In this document: in pieces, positions 16,758 through 26,815 of the stretch
Position numbering within the stretch: the stretch's first letter is position 1
Layout: each line of letters opens with the position of its first letter
NCBI GenBank assembly: GCA_020622085.1
Contig: JAHRYM010000001.1
Location: 743,117 to 807,116 of the forward strand
Length of the DNA stretch: 64,000 nucleotides
DNA from: Paracoccaceae bacterium
Lineage (GTDB): Bacteria; Pseudomonadota; Alphaproteobacteria; Rhodobacterales; Rhodobacteraceae
Direction: 5' to 3'
The notes under the pieces: model-generated
What the model saw: the letters and a program-made list of their open reading frames with translations, nothing else
What the model was told of the DNA's origin: nothing
Databases searched by the model: none
Made by a program: the position numbers and the translations under genes

Positions 16758-18054
16758 CTTCTGTGTCTTTCAGCCAGCGATCGGCGACTTCGGCCTCCAT
16801 CGCGGCGTATTCGGGCGGAACGGGAATGGCCAGAGGCGCCATCATCGGATGGCTATCCATCACGCCACCCGGCAGCGTAGCGGGAAAGCTCGACTGGCTC
16901 CAGCGGATCAGTTGCACGGCGGGTGAACCGACCAGAAGCGCGGCGGCGGGCTGCGACCAGAGGATATGGTCCATCAGGTCATTGGGGCGAAAGGGGCTGT
17001 CGGCGCGGCCGTCGCCGTTCAGGTCGAAGGCGGGCAGGTCGGACCAGTAGTTGCCGACGCCATCGAGGCTCCATTCGATGTTGCGGGTGCCGACGTATTT
17101 GACCTGGTTCTGGTTGCCGATGAAGGCATTGCCGGTCACGGCGTTCCGCTCCGATCCGGCGGTGAAATGGATGCCGATGCCGCAGCCTTCCAGCCGGTTT
17201 CCGGCGATCAGGTTCTTGTTCGCGTCATAGACGAACAGGCATTTCCTGGTGCCGCCACGGACAAGATTGCCGATGATGTCGGAATTGTTGGCCGCGTTCA
17301 GCATCACGCCGTGATCGCGGTCCGAAAGCGACAGGTTGTCCTTCACCACGACCCGGTTCGAAAACATCACCGCATAGCCCAGATGGTTGCCGATGCTGAC
17401 ATTGCCCGAAATCTCGGAATCCAGGGTGTGCATGTAGTGGACGGCAAAGCGCAGGTCGCGGAAGAGGTTGCCGCGAAAGATGTCCTTCTTCGAGACGTTC
17501 GAGAAGATCCCGTCGCGTCCATATTGCACGACGTTGTTCTCGATCAGCGTGTCGGGGGCGTTCCAGACATAAAAGCCGTTGCCTCGCGCCAGCATGTGCA
17601 GGTCGCGCCGTCCGATGATGGTATTGCCGCGCGCGATGGTGCCGACGGCGCCGTGCACGTCGATGCCATGCATGTTGTCGTTCAGGGTGTTGTTCTCGAT
17701 CAGGGCACGGTGGGCGCCTTTCACCAGCTTGATGCCGCTGTCCAGATCCTGGTTCTTATTGCCCGACCGGATGACATTGAGGCCGCGCAGCGTGATGTCA
17801 TCGCCGGTGATGGTGATGACGCTGCCCTGGTAATTGCCGTCGACTGTCGCCTGGCCCTTGCCGTCAAGGGTGATCGGCCGGTCCAGAACCAGAGTCCCGG
17901 TGTGCGTGCCCGGATCAAGGATCAGCACATCGCCGGAGCTGGCCCCGGCGATGGCGGTTTTCAGGTTGTCTGCCCCGGCAGGCACATGGATTTCCGCTGC
18001 CTGCACCATGGATGCAGACATCAGGAAGGCCAGGATCAGCCGGGGCAGGGTCAT
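16723..18054 (-). CDS. nosD: NosD periplasmic copper-processing beta-helix protein
   Basis: A 443-aa protein from ATG 18054, chosen for its signal peptide (MTLPRLILAFLMSASMVQAA). The mature part is a right-handed beta-helix of the CASH/NosD type, with repeated turns such as LIENNTLNDNMHGIDVHGAVG, IFRGNLFRDLRFAVHYMHT and MLNAANNSDIIGNLV. NosD binds NosZ and works with the NosFY transporter in CuZ assembly. The start is 4 nt downstream of the nosZ stop. Confidence 0.93.
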   Translation of the reverse strand: MTLPRLILAFLMSASMVQAAEIHVPAGADNLKTAIAGASSGDVLILDPGTHTGTLVLDRPITLDGKGQATVDGNYQGSVITITGDDITLRGLNVIRSGNKNQDLDSGIKLVKGAHRALIENNTLNDNMHGIDVHGAVGTIARGNTIIGRRDLHMLARGNGFYVWNAPDTLIENNVVQYGRDGIFSNVSKKDIFRGNLFRDLRFAVHYMHTLDSEISGNVSIGNHLGYAVMFSNRVVVKDNLSLSDRDHGVMLNAANNSDIIGNLVRGGTRKCLFVYDANKNLIAGNRLEGCGIGIHFTAGSERNAVTGNAFIGNQNQVKYVGTRNIEWSLDGVGNYWSDLPAFDLNGDGRADSPFRPNDLMDHILWSQPAAALLVGSPAVQLIRWSQSSFPATLPGGVMDSHPMMAPLAIPVPPEYAAMEAEVADRWLKDTEDDADAEAITTH

Positions 18055-18058
18055 CGGA

Positions 18059-20026
18059 TCATGCTGCCTTCGGGGTGACGAACATGCGACCGCGCATTTC
18101 CATGTGCAGCGCGTGGCAGAACCATTGGCAATAGTACCAGTAGACGCCCGGGTTGGCGGCGACGAAGGTGATCGACGAAGTCGCCTGGGGCCCGATCTCC
18201 ATGGCGACGCCATGGTTGCCGACGGTGAAGCCGTGGGTCAGGTCGTCGATGTCGTCGAGGTTGGTGATCGTCACCGTCACCTCGTCGCCCTCATTCACCG
18301 TGAAGCTTTCAAGGCTGAACGACGGCGCCTGGCTCGACATGTAGACGCGGACCTTGGTGGGATCGTCCTTGTCGCGGATCACGCTATCCTGCCAGTCGTC
18401 CAGATTGACGCCATCGGCTTCGGCCCGCTTGCGAGTTTCGGCCCACATCGGATCCTGACGGTCCCAGACCGACTTGATGTTGGTCATCTTGTTGGCCGCG
18501 ACGGCAATCGCGTCATGCGGTTCGGCAAAGTTGGGGCCATCGTGCACCAGCACCATCTTGTCGCCCGAAATGTCGATCAGCTGATCGTTTTCGGGCTTCA
18601 GCGGGCCCACGTTCAGGAAGCGGTCCTTCGAGAACTTGCACAGGCAGACGAGCCAGTTGTTGGCCGCGTCAAGCGTTTCGCCCTCGACGGTCTTCAGGTG
18701 GCCGGGCTGGTATTGCACGTCCAGCTTGTCCTTGATCGGGTCGATCTTTTCGCCGGCATAGGCCTTGATCGCGTCCTCGATGTTCCACTTCACCACCTGG
18801 CTGTCGAGGAAGAGCGAGGTATAGGCGTTGCCACGGCCGTCAAAGGCGGTGTGCAGGGGCCCGAGGCCCAGTTCCGGTTCCGCGACAACGGCGCTGCGCA
18901 TGTCGACATCCGAATTGAACAGTGCGTCGAACTTCGTCACGTCAAGCACCGTCACCGTGGGCGAAAGCTTGCCGCCGATGCAGAGGTGCTTTTTGTCCGG
19001 CGCCATGTTGCAGCCGTGCGGGTTGTTGGCGACGGGGATGTAGCGGGTGAACTGGCTTTTCGCGTCCTTGCGGCCGTCCAGCACCCGCACGCCGTTCAGT
19101 TCCTGACCTTCGCCGGCGGCCACGGCCTTTTCGATCTCGGCGATGTTGAACACGACGACGTGATCCATTTCCGAGGCCGTCATGTCGGCCAGCGTCATGC
19201 CCATTTCCGAGTTGTACGAGGTCGAGAAGGCCCATTTGCCTTCGTAGTCGGCATCGCAGTTGTCGAGGTTGCCCGAGACGATGACCTGCCACGCGACCGT
19301 CATCTCGTCGGCATTGATCGCCGAGAAGATGTTCACATAGGTCGACACATCGTCCATCGTCTTGCCGTCGTTGACCAGCGGCGCCTCGTCTTCACCGTTG
19401 GCGAAGACATAGTTGGTGCGCGGGAACTTCTGCGGACGCATGCCGTGGATGGCCTTGGCGTTCGGGATTTCAAGGATCTTGTCGGCTTTCATCACGTCGC
19501 AGCGCACGCGGGCGACGCGGGTATTGGCCTTGTCGTTCATGAACAGGAAGCGGCCGTCGTATTTTCCGTCGGTGAAGGACATGTGGACGTGGTGCAGGTC
19601 ACCGTTGTCATGGACCTTCTTGCCATTGGCGGCGAGCTGCTTCCTGGTCTTTTCGGTCATGCTCTCGGTCAGAATCTGCAGCGATTCATTCGTCTGGCCC
19701 CAGCCGGTGGCCGAGCAGCGGTTGAAGACCGGAACCCGCATCAACTCGCGCATCGAGGGGATGCCGAGGATGCGCATCTCGCCGGTCTGGCCCGAGGACC
19801 AGAAGCCGTAGTGGGTGTCAAGCTGTCCCGGCGCGATGTTGAACGAGCCTTCCGCCGCCGAGGCAGCCCCACCGGCCGAAAGCGCGGCAACCCCGGCAGC
19901 CCCGCCGGCAAGCGACAGGCGACCGCCGAAAGCACCGGCGAGTGCTGCGCCACCGGCAGTGGCGCCCAGCAGGCCGCGGCGGCTGAGCCCGCGCCTTTCA
20001 CCGTTGTCATGGCCATTGTTACGCAT
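18059..20026 (-). CDS. nosZ: NosZ nitrous oxide reductase, clade I (Tat-exported)
   Basis: A 655-aa enzyme that reduces N2O to N2 in the periplasm. A Tat signal [19 protein letters not shown] at the N-terminus places it in the typical (clade I) group. The seven-bladed propeller with CuZ histidines includes [16 protein letters not shown] and NNPHGCNM and EPHDA. The C-terminal cupredoxin has the CuA motif [16 protein letters not shown] with both Cys, His and Met present. Its start overlaps the nosR stop by 8 nt. All key residues that I can recognise are intact. Confidence 0.97.
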   Translation of the reverse strand: MRNNGHDNGERRGLSRRGLLGATAGGAALAGAFGGRLSLAGGAAGVAALSAGGAASAAEGSFNIAPGQLDTHYGFWSSGQTGEMRILGIPSMRELMRVPVFNRCSATGWGQTNESLQILTESMTEKTRKQLAANGKKVHDNGDLHHVHMSFTDGKYDGRFLFMNDKANTRVARVRCDVMKADKILEIPNAKAIHGMRPQKFPRTNYVFANGEDEAPLVNDGKTMDDVSTYVNIFSAINADEMTVAWQVIVSGNLDNCDADYEGKWAFSTSYNSEMGMTLADMTASEMDHVVVFNIAEIEKAVAAGEGQELNGVRVLDGRKDAKSQFTRYIPVANNPHGCNMAPDKKHLCIGGKLSPTVTVLDVTKFDALFNSDVDMRSAVVAEPELGLGPLHTAFDGRGNAYTSLFLDSQVVKWNIEDAIKAYAGEKIDPIKDKLDVQYQPGHLKTVEGETLDAANNWLVCLCKFSKDRFLNVGPLKPENDQLIDISGDKMVLVHDGPNFAEPHDAIAVAANKMTNIKSVWDRQDPMWAETRKRAEADGVNLDDWQDSVIRDKDDPTKVRVYMSSQAPSFSLESFTVNEGDEVTVTITNLDDIDDLTHGFTVGNHGVAMEIGPQATSSITFVAANPGVYWYYCQWFCHALHMEMRGRMFVTPKAA

Positions 20027-22208
20027 TGGATTTTCCTTTCAGGTTAGGATGGTTCTTCAGTGGTGCGAGGTCGCGGGGAGGTTCCCCGGCCTTGGCGACC
20101 GCCGCCCGCCGCTTGTCTGTGCGGATGACGACGGGGCATTTCGTGTGGCTGCGATAGAGAACCTGGCAGTGCAGGCAGTCGATGCATTCGTTCGGGTTGA
20201 TCTCGCCCGTCGGGTGGATCGACTGGACCGGGCATTCGTTCGCGCAGGTCTGACAGGGGTTGCCGCATTCATGGTAGCGCTTCAGCCAGTCGAACATCCG
20301 CATCCGCGCCGGGATCGCCAGCGCGCCGCCCAGCGGGCAGAGATACCGGCAGTAGAAGCGTTCGACGAAAAGGCCGGCAATCAGCAGTCCCGCCGCATAG
20401 ACCACGAAGGGCCAGGCGCGGACGAACTTCAGCACGATCGCGGTCTTGAAGGGCTCGACCTCCGCCAGGTGTTCTGCCTGTTCGATGGACATGAGCGAGG
20501 CGCCGAAGAGGCCGAGGAAGATCATGTACTTGATCGGCCACAGCCGTTCGTGCAGGCCCCAGGGCAGGGTCCATTGCGGGATGCGCAGCGCCTTGGCGAT
20601 GCGGTTCAGCAGTTCCTGCAGCGCGCCGAAGGGGCAAAGCCAGCCGCAATAGGCCCCACGGCCCCAGAACAGCAGCGCCGCCGCGACGCTGAACCACAGG
20701 ATGAAGGTCAGCGGGTCCAGAAGGAAGGCCTGCCAGCTGAAGCCCGTCATCAAGGCACCGAACAGCGCCAGCAGGTTCACGACGGAAAGCTGCGCGTTTG
20801 CATACCAGCCCAGGAACACCAGCGTCACGGTCAGGTAGCCGATGCGGAACCAGAAGAAGAAGCGCTCGTTGCGGGTGAACCAGGTCTGGAAGAAGAACAC
20901 CGCCGTCAGCAGCACGAGCATGACCGACAGGACGCCGATCTCGAGCTTCTTGTCGAGCCAGATACGTTTCCACAGCATCTGCTGGGCCTGGGCCTCGTCC
21001 GGCGTCGCCCTGGCTTCGGCCGGGGCGGGGGCAGGGGCCGCGATGGTGCGGATGAATTGCGACGGCAACTGGTAGCCAAGGTCGAAGGTGGTGAAGACCT
21101 TGTCGCGCGGTCCCACCTGACGCTGCACCAGAAGCTGGATGCGGAAGGGCTTCGTCGGATCGAAGCCGAGGTTCGCCGGGATCTTGAACAGATCCATCTC
21201 GGTGAACTCGGGCGCGTCCGGAGTGGACAGGGAAACCAGCCGCCGGTGGTCGCGGTCGTGGAAGCGCACCGTCACGTCATCCTGGATCAGCACGATGCGG
21301 TCGAAGATGCCGCCGCGCACATAGCCCGAACCCTTGAAGGAATAATGGCCTGATCCCGCCACCACGACCGCGGATTCGCCGGGCTTCAGCCAGTTGGCAA
21401 GGTTGGTGTAGTCGGCATCGCCCAGCACGGCCTTGCCGATCGCGGGAACCGAGACAAGCGCGGCCTGCATGTCGATGAAGGTAGCGGTCGGCGCTTCGGT
21501 CAGCGGGAAATCGACGCCGCGCTTGTCTTCCAGCCCGGCAAAGGCGGCGTTTACCTGTTCAACGTCAAGTTTCAGGCTGCGGATGCTGCCGTCGCCCAGA
21601 AGCGCCATCCAGTCTGCCGGGGCGGTCGCGTCGGGATTCAGTTCGGTCTTGGGGCCGGTCGCCGTATCGACTTTCAGCCCGCCAAGGCCCAGCGCCCGCG
21701 CCACCTTGATGCCCGACCGGACGATGGAATCGTCGATCACCATCACCGTCACCGTGGCGCCCGAGATGATGTCGAGCTTGTGCCCGCCCGATCCCGCCAC
21801 TGCGGACTCGGCCGCAAGGTCCATGCCGATGTAGGACGCGGCGAGCGCCTTGATCTTGGCGTCGGGGATACCGATCAGCACGATCGGTTCGGAATGCTTG
21901 ACAAGGCTGACGCCGATCACCTTCGCATCATTGTCGATGGCGACCATGGTGTGGATCGGCTTGCCGGAATAGCCGGTGGTGCCGACGAAGTCCGACGCGA
22001 TGAAGACCCAGCCGATCTCCTCGCCCGCTTTCATCACCGGGGCGACGGCAAGATCGTCACGGATCGGGCCGAAGGCGTCTGCCCCCGGCACAAGATCGGA
22101 TGCGGCGATTTCGGGAAGGAATTTCTGCAACACGCTGTCGGCGGCAGCGGCAGACTGGCCAATCAGCGGCAGAAACAGGAACAGCAGGGCAGAGAGCAGG
22201 CGGATCAT
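20019..22208 (-). CDS. nosR: NosR membrane flavoprotein/ferredoxin needed for N2O reduction
   Basis: A 729-aa protein from ATG 22208. Signal sequence, then a periplasmic FMN-binding domain with acceptor motif SGAT at 149-152 (flavinylated by NosX in studied systems), a further periplasmic domain, and several TM helices with a CGWLCP polyferredoxin-type motif. The C-terminus carries two 4Fe-4S clusters ([17 protein letters not shown]). NosR passes electrons to NosZ and is needed for nos expression in pseudomonads. It starts 4 nt inside the end of nosC. Confidence 0.95.
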   Translation of the reverse strand: MIRLLSALLFLFLPLIGQSAAAADSVLQKFLPEIAASDLVPGADAFGPIRDDLAVAPVMKAGEEIGWVFIASDFVGTTGYSGKPIHTMVAIDNDAKVIGVSLVKHSEPIVLIGIPDAKIKALAASYIGMDLAAESAVAGSGGHKLDIISGATVTVMVIDDSIVRSGIKVARALGLGGLKVDTATGPKTELNPDATAPADWMALLGDGSIRSLKLDVEQVNAAFAGLEDKRGVDFPLTEAPTATFIDMQAALVSVPAIGKAVLGDADYTNLANWLKPGESAVVVAGSGHYSFKGSGYVRGGIFDRIVLIQDDVTVRFHDRDHRRLVSLSTPDAPEFTEMDLFKIPANLGFDPTKPFRIQLLVQRQVGPRDKVFTTFDLGYQLPSQFIRTIAAPAPAPAEARATPDEAQAQQMLWKRIWLDKKLEIGVLSVMLVLLTAVFFFQTWFTRNERFFFWFRIGYLTVTLVFLGWYANAQLSVVNLLALFGALMTGFSWQAFLLDPLTFILWFSVAAALLFWGRGAYCGWLCPFGALQELLNRIAKALRIPQWTLPWGLHERLWPIKYMIFLGLFGASLMSIEQAEHLAEVEPFKTAIVLKFVRAWPFVVYAAGLLIAGLFVERFYCRYLCPLGGALAIPARMRMFDWLKRYHECGNPCQTCANECPVQSIHPTGEINPNECIDCLHCQVLYRSHTKCPVVIRTDKRRAAVAKAGEPPRDLAPLKNHPNLKGKSNA

Positions 22209-22612
22209 GCGACGGCTTTCAGGAAAGGCGCGGTCGCGGCTTTCCGTTCGCCAAGGGGGCGAAGCGGGGGGCCACGGGCCACGGGGCGCAGGTTGCGCTG
22301 GTTGGAGCGCCGCAGCATGGCGGGACGGGACGCCCGTCGCCGGCTTGCCACGGCAGGAGTTGCAAGGGCTTGGGATGGCGGCAGGCCATTGAGCGCCCCG
22401 GCGATGCAGGCAGGGCATTTTTCGCAGTCCTGCTCCGGATGGACGGGGGTGCCGGTCGCGTCAAGCCAGACGGTTTGCGCCTCGGACCCACCGCAAAGCA
22501 CCATTTCCGTCAGGCCCTGGGTGCTGGCCATGGCCGGGCCACGCAGCATGCCGGCAAGCCCGAGGGCCACCACGGCAAGCAGAATCAGGAAGGAACGGGC
22601 CAGACGGATCAT
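22205..22612 (-). CDS. nosC: NosC-like small exported protein with CxxCxxC motif
   Basis: A 135-aa protein at the head of the nos operon. A signal peptide (MIRLARSFLILLAVVALGLAG) is followed by a short domain with VLCGGSEAQTVWLD and a CEKCPAC motif (~62-68). The C-terminus is basic and proline-rich. Its position and CxxCxxC motif fit NosC of the Paracoccus nosCRZDFYLX cluster, whose function is not settled; copper handling is plausible. It overlaps nosR by ATGA. No Shine-Dalgarno is visible upstream of the ATG (GTGCGCCC). Confidence 0.75.
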   Translation of the reverse strand: MIRLARSFLILLAVVALGLAGMLRGPAMASTQGLTEMVLCGGSEAQTVWLDATGTPVHPEQDCEKCPACIAGALNGLPPSQALATPAVASRRRASRPAMLRRSNQRNLRPVARGPPLRPLGERKAATAPFLKAVA

Positions 22613-22646
22613 GGGCGCACACTATTTCCCCGCAGCAGGGGCGACA

Positions 22647-22660
22647 TTGACCGAAATCAA
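22647..22660 (-). promoter_or_regulatory. FNR/NNR (Crp-Fnr family) box for the nos operon
   Basis: The plus strand reads TTGACCGAAATCAA, a 9/10 match to the TTGAT-N4-ATCAA consensus shared by FNR, NnrR/NNR and DNR regulators. Its centre is about 41 bp upstream of the nosC start codon, on the minus strand. If it works at the usual -41.5 position, transcription would begin at or close to the nosC ATG. Confidence 0.7.
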
Positions 22661-23096
22661 ACCGGCGTCCTTCAGATCGGTTCCCCGACCACCGATGTTT
22701 CGGGATGGCTCAAGTTCCGGAATTTGCTGCTTTTCGGTCTGGGCCGCAGGAATTGGGCGCAATTTACGGCATGCCGGTGTCATCGGGGCGGGAAATCCCC
22801 GGAGGCAGCCGGACTGATGCCCGGAAGATGCCGGGCGAGGCCTGCGGTCGGCTGGTCCGATGCCGAATGTGGCGGGCGCCGCCAGAGTCGGCCCATCGGA
22901 AATCCCGGTGGTTGGAAATGGCTTCGAACGTGATCCTGATCCGGTCATCTTTTCCTCGGGGATGGCGTATCTGGAAGCGTCTGAGCCATGCCATCGGGGT
23001 GGCATGTCCTTCGGGCGGGCGGTGTCGCGTGTGACAACCTGCAGGCGTTGCCAAAGCTTTGCACGGGAGGATTCTCCTTGCAATCCCCTTCTTTAG

Positions 23097-23123
23097 TTAA
23101 TAGGCATTTCGAATACCTATTAA
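23097..23123. promoter_or_regulatory. 27-bp NsrR-like palindrome upstream of ccoN
   Basis: Perfect outer arms TTAATAGG (23097-23104) and CCTATTAA (23116-23123) enclose an 11-nt centre (CATTTCGAATA) that is itself mostly symmetric. The inner GCATTT-C-GAATAC resembles the Rrf2-family NsrR box pattern of GYATTT-N-AAATRC. It lies 85 bp upstream of the ccoN ATG in otherwise GC-rich DNA and may cover the promoter. The regulator assignment is inferred. Confidence 0.5.
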
Positions 23124-23207
23124 ATCGGACGGGCGGCGAGTCGGCCGACCCTTCCACCCGAATGCGGGATGGGCGCCTGGCGCCGGTGGGGAAAGGATGA
23201 CAGGGAC

Positions 23208-24839
23208 ATGATTGCCACGCTCAGCCTTGGGGAAAGGCGAACCGGGATGGCGCTGGCGGTGGCGCTGGCCTTTCTCGGCCTTGTCATGGCGGCTGCGGCA
23301 CGTCAGGGCGTGATGGCCGTGCATGGCGGCATGGCGCTGGCGCTGGGCCTTGCGCTGATCTTCGCCATCGGCGGATCGTTTTACGAACCCGAACCCCCGC
23401 AGTCGCGGTTGCAGCGCTACTATGATGCGCCGACCCGCTTCGGCATCGTGATGACACTGGTCTGGGCGATGATCGGCATGGGGGTGGGCGTCTGGGTGGC
23501 GGCGCTGCTTTACTGGCCCGAGGCGACGCCGCTCTGGCCCGCCACCAGTTTCGGCCGCCTGCGCCCGGTGCACACGACCGGCATCATCTTCGGGTTCGGC
23601 GGCAATGCGCTGATCGCCACCTCGTTCCATGTCCTGCAACGCACTTCGCGGGCGCGGCTCTCTGATTCGATCAGTCCCTGGTTCGTGCTGATCGGCTACA
23701 ACCTGTTCTGCGCCTGGGCGGTGACCGGCTATCTGATGGGATCGACCCAGTCCAAGGAATATGCCGAGGCCTCGTGGTATGCCGACCTTTGGCTGGTCGT
23801 GGTCTGGGTCGTCTATTTCGCGCTTTACATCCGCACGCTGGCACGGCGCAATGAGCCGCATATCTATGTGGCCAACTGGTATTACATGGCCTTCATCCTG
23901 GTCGTGGCGATGCTGCACATCGTGAACAACCTGGCCTTGCCCGTAAGCCTTGCGGGGTCGGAAAGCTTTCCGATCTGGTCGGGCGTGCAGGATGCGATGA
24001 TCCAGTGGTGGTATGGCCACAACGCGGTCGCCTTCTTCCTGACCGCCGGGTTCCTCGGGATGCTCTACTACTTCCTCCCCGTCCGTTCGGGCCGGCCGAT
24101 CTGGTCCTACCGGCTGTCGATCCTGTCCTTCTGGGGCATCGTGTTCTTCTACATCTGGGTGGGGTCGCACCACCTGCATTACACGGCACTGCCCTATTGG
24201 GTGCAGACGCTGGGGATGACCTTCTCGGTCATGCTGCTGGTGCCAAGCTGGGCTTCGGCCGGCAATGCCATCGCCACCCTGAACGGCGCCTGGCACAAGG
24301 TGCGCGACGATGCGACGCTGCGCTTCATGTTCGTGGCGGCGGTGTTCTACGGGCTGTCCACCTTTGAAGGGTCGTTCCTTGCGATCCGCCCGGTGAACTC
24401 GCTGTCGCACTACACCGACTGGACCGTGGGCCATGTCCATTCCGGAACGCTCGGCTGGGTCGCCATGATCATCTTCGGCGCGATCTACACGATCGTGCCG
24501 CAGCTCTCGGGTCGCGCGACCATGGCCTGGCCGCGTGCGGTGGAGTGGCACTTCTGGCTCGCCGTGACGGGCACGCTGGTCTACATAATCGCGCTTTGGA
24601 ACGCTGGCATCACGCAGGGCCTGATGTGGCGGACCTATGACGAAAACGGCGCGTTGTCCTACAGCTTCCTGCAATCGGTTCAGGCGATGGCGCCCTATTA
24701 CCTGATGCGCACGATCGGTGGCGCGCTGTTCCTTGCGGGGGCGATCACCTGCACGCTGAACTGCCGCGCGACGCTCCGCCAGGCCACTGGCCGGGTCGAA
24801 GCCCATGATCGCCCCCTTGGCCTGCAACCGGCGGAGTGA
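23208..24839 (+). CDS. ccoN: Cytochrome cbb3 oxidase subunit I
   Basis: A 543-aa, about 12-14 TM heme-copper oxidase subunit of the C family. Visible ligands and motifs: RPVHTTGIIFGFGGNALIA (low-spin heme His), WWYGHNAVAFF (CuB His), GSHHLHYTALP (CuB His pair; many CcoN have Pro where this has Ser), STFEG (proton-channel Glu) and SHYTDWTVGHVHSG (heme b and b3 His). It reduces O2 to water with high affinity. ATG 23208 starts the first helix region. It is followed after 3 nt by ccoO. Confidence 0.95.
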   Translation: MIATLSLGERRTGMALAVALAFLGLVMAAAARQGVMAVHGGMALALGLALIFAIGGSFYEPEPPQSRLQRYYDAPTRFGIVMTLVWAMIGMGVGVWVAALLYWPEATPLWPATSFGRLRPVHTTGIIFGFGGNALIATSFHVLQRTSRARLSDSISPWFVLIGYNLFCAWAVTGYLMGSTQSKEYAEASWYADLWLVVVWVVYFALYIRTLARRNEPHIYVANWYYMAFILVVAMLHIVNNLALPVSLAGSESFPIWSGVQDAMIQWWYGHNAVAFFLTAGFLGMLYYFLPVRSGRPIWSYRLSILSFWGIVFFYIWVGSHHLHYTALPYWVQTLGMTFSVMLLVPSWASAGNAIATLNGAWHKVRDDATLRFMFVAAVFYGLSTFEGSFLAIRPVNSLSHYTDWTVGHVHSGTLGWVAMIIFGAIYTIVPQLSGRATMAWPRAVEWHFWLAVTGTLVYIIALWNAGITQGLMWRTYDENGALSYSFLQSVQAMAPYYLMRTIGGALFLAGAITCTLNCRATLRQATGRVEAHDRPLGLQPAE

Positions 24840-24842
24840 GCG

Positions 24843-25574
24843 ATGCCCCTCAGATTGCATTACAACCTTGAAAAGATCTCGATGGGCCTTGTCGGCGCGA
24901 TCATCGTCGCGGCCTCGGTCGGCGGCATCGTGGAAATCGCGCCGCTGTTCACCATCGACGAGACGGTGGAAATCCCGGCTGACCTGCGCCCGCAGACGCC
25001 GCTGGAACTGGCAGGCCGGCAGATCTACATGCGCGAGGGCTGCTATGCCTGCCACAGCCAGATGGTGCGCAGCCTCGCCGACGAGCTTGACCGCTACGGA
25101 CCCTATTCGCTGGCCGGGGAAAGTGCCTATGACCATCCGATGCTCTGGGGGTCGAAGCGGACCGGGCCCGATATCGCGCGGCTGGGGGGCAAGTATTCCG
25201 ATGCCTGGCATGTGGAGCATCTGATCAACCCGCGCAACGTGGTGCCCGCCTCGATCATGCCGGCCTATCCCTGGCTCATGCGGCCGCTCGACACGGCACT
25301 GCTCGGGGGCGAGCTTGCCACGCTCGCGCGTCTGGGTGTGCCCTACAGCAACGAGATGATCGCCGATGCCCAGGCTGATGCCCTGGCGCAAAGCCGCCCG
25401 GATTCGGACGGCGCCGCGGGGGTGCAGGAGCGCTATGGCGAGAGCGTCGCGCTGCGCGCCTTCGACGGCAATCCGGCGGAACTGACCGAGATGGACGCGG
25501 TCGTGGCCTATCTGCAATCGCTGGGAACGCTGACGCAGGCGCCCTACCAGGCCATGAAGGAGGCTGCGAAATGA
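24843..25574 (+). CDS. ccoO: Cytochrome cbb3 oxidase subunit II, monoheme cytochrome c
   Basis: A 243-aa membrane-anchored cytochrome c. One N-terminal TM helix (~14-33) is followed by a CYACH heme site at 67-71 in the family motif REGCYACHSQMVR, and by HLINPRNVVPASIMPAYPWL with the axial Met. It takes electrons from CcoP to CcoN. It overlaps ccoQ by ATGA. Confidence 0.95.
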   Translation: MPLRLHYNLEKISMGLVGAIIVAASVGGIVEIAPLFTIDETVEIPADLRPQTPLELAGRQIYMREGCYACHSQMVRSLADELDRYGPYSLAGESAYDHPMLWGSKRTGPDIARLGGKYSDAWHVEHLINPRNVVPASIMPAYPWLMRPLDTALLGGELATLARLGVPYSNEMIADAQADALAQSRPDSDGAAGVQERYGESVALRAFDGNPAELTEMDAVVAYLQSLGTLTQAPYQAMKEAAK

Positions 25575-25741
25575 CCCATGAGACGATGGTGATCATTGCC
25601 AAGACCTTCGGCCTGTTCTGGATGATGGGGTTCTTCGTGATCGTGGCGGTCCGCGCCTATCGTCCGGGCGCCCGCGCCGCGCAGGACCATGCCGCGCGCT
25701 CGATCCTGCCCGAGACCGGGCCGCGGGAGGGCGCCGAATGA
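25571..25741 (+). CDS. ccoQ: Cytochrome cbb3 oxidase subunit IV
   Basis: A 56-aa protein, ATG 25571 to TGA 25741, overlapping ccoO and ccoP by 4 nt each. One TM helix (MVIIAKTFGLFWMMGFFVIVAV) is followed by the short polar tail typical of CcoQ (YRPGARAAQDHAARSILP). CcoQ stabilises the complex. Confidence 0.88.
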   Translation: MTHETMVIIAKTFGLFWMMGFFVIVAVRAYRPGARAAQDHAARSILPETGPREGAE

Positions 25742-26643
25742 CCGGGCCGGCACATGACCCCGACGACCGCCCCCAGATCGACCCCGTCACCGGCTATGAG
25801 ACGACGGGGCATGACTGGGGCGGCATCAAGGAACTGAACACGCCCTTCCCGAAGATCGTGCTCTGGCCGATGATCCTGGCGATCCTTTATTCGGTGGTGG
25901 CCTGGATCCTGCTACCGGCCTGGCCCGTGGGGCGCGATTATACGCGCGGCCTGTTGGGGCTTGACCAGCAGGCCGAGGCGGTGGCGGGGCTGCGCCGGCT
26001 TGATGCCGGGCGCGAGGACTGGATGGCGCGTTTTGCGGGAAGCGGTGACAAGGCGCCGGATCTGGCTGCCCTGGCCGCAGACCCGCAACTGATGGCCCGG
26101 GCGATGCCCGCCGCGCACCGGCTGTTTCTGGACAATTGCGCCGCCTGCCACGGAACCGCAGGCAGTGGCGGCCCGGGCTTTCCGGCGCTGGACGATGCCG
26201 ACTGGCTCTGGGGTGGCGATCCCGCGACCATCGCCCAGACGGTGACAGCGGGGATCAACGCCCCGGATCCCGACACGCGGCAGGCGCAGATGCCGGCCTT
26301 CGACTGGATGCCCAGGGCCGACCGGCAGGCGCTGGCGGGCTATGTCGCGGCGCTGCCCGCCGGCAAGGCCGATCCGGCCAGTGCGGCGGGCAAGCTCTTC
26401 GAGGACAACTGCGTGGCCTGCCATGGCGAGGGCGGCGCGGGCGGCCTGATGGTGGGGGCTCCGTCGCTGACCGACGCATCGGTGATCTATGGCCAGGATG
26501 CGGCCACCGTCTATGCCACGATCAGCCATGGGCGACAGGGCGTCATGCCCGCCTGGTCGGGCCGGCTGAGCCCCGAACAGATCAACCTGCTGTCCGTCTA
26601 TGTCGCGGGTCTTGCACGGCAAGCCGAAGGGGCCGGCCAATGA
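25738..26643 (+). CDS. ccoP: Cytochrome cbb3 oxidase subunit III, diheme cytochrome c
   Basis: A 301-aa protein with the CcoP N-terminus (TGHDWGGIKELNTPFPKI), one TM helix (~39-62) and two c-type heme sites, CAACH (134-138) and CVACH (224-228), each followed by a Met ligand segment. It accepts electrons from cytochrome c or bc1. It is coupled to ccoQ upstream and to a 53-aa gene downstream by ATGA overlaps. Confidence 0.95.
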   Translation: MTGPAHDPDDRPQIDPVTGYETTGHDWGGIKELNTPFPKIVLWPMILAILYSVVAWILLPAWPVGRDYTRGLLGLDQQAEAVAGLRRLDAGREDWMARFAGSGDKAPDLAALAADPQLMARAMPAAHRLFLDNCAACHGTAGSGGPGFPALDDADWLWGGDPATIAQTVTAGINAPDPDTRQAQMPAFDWMPRADRQALAGYVAALPAGKADPASAAGKLFEDNCVACHGEGGAGGLMVGAPSLTDASVIYGQDAATVYATISHGRQGVMPAWSGRLSPEQINLLSVYVAGLARQAEGAGQ

Positions 26644-26801
26644 CCGGGGTGCGCCAGAAGTCGCTTGCCATTGCCGCAGCCCTGTTCGGGCTTGGCCTGT
26701 TCATTGCCGCCAATGCCCATCTGGTGGCGGTGTCGATCCGGTCGGAGCCGGCCTGCACCGCCGGCGAGGGTGCGGCCCAGCCCGCCCGACGTGTCTGCTG
26801 A
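26640..26801 (+). CDS. Small exported or membrane protein in the cco operon
   Basis: A 53-aa protein whose ATG at 26640 overlaps the ccoP stop. One hydrophobic helix (~9-30, LAIAAALFGLGLFIAANAHLV) is followed by a short polar tail with two Cys. It resembles the tiny membrane proteins often found behind ccoP, but I do not recognise a named family. Coupling to ccoP supports that it is real. Confidence 0.65.
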   Translation: MTGVRQKSLAIAAALFGLGLFIAANAHLVAVSIRSEPACTAGEGAAQPARRVC

Positions 26802-26815
26802 AGGAGGCATGAACG

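Larger units (their letters stand above)
22613..23207. other. Divergent nos-cco control region, 595 bp
   Basis: No convincing gene lies here; the open frames have no coding features or ribosome sites. It holds the FNR/NNR box near nosC and a 27-bp AT-rich palindrome near ccoN (both listed). I found no second TTGAT-N4-ATCAA site on the ccoN side. The region from ~22670 to 23060 shows no repeat or motif I can name. Confidence 0.6.

Noticed and set aside
23097-25517. Minus-strand open frame of about 800 codons opposite ccoN and ccoO
   Set aside because: His/Arg-rich antisense translation without any family pattern; ccoN and ccoO are unambiguous.
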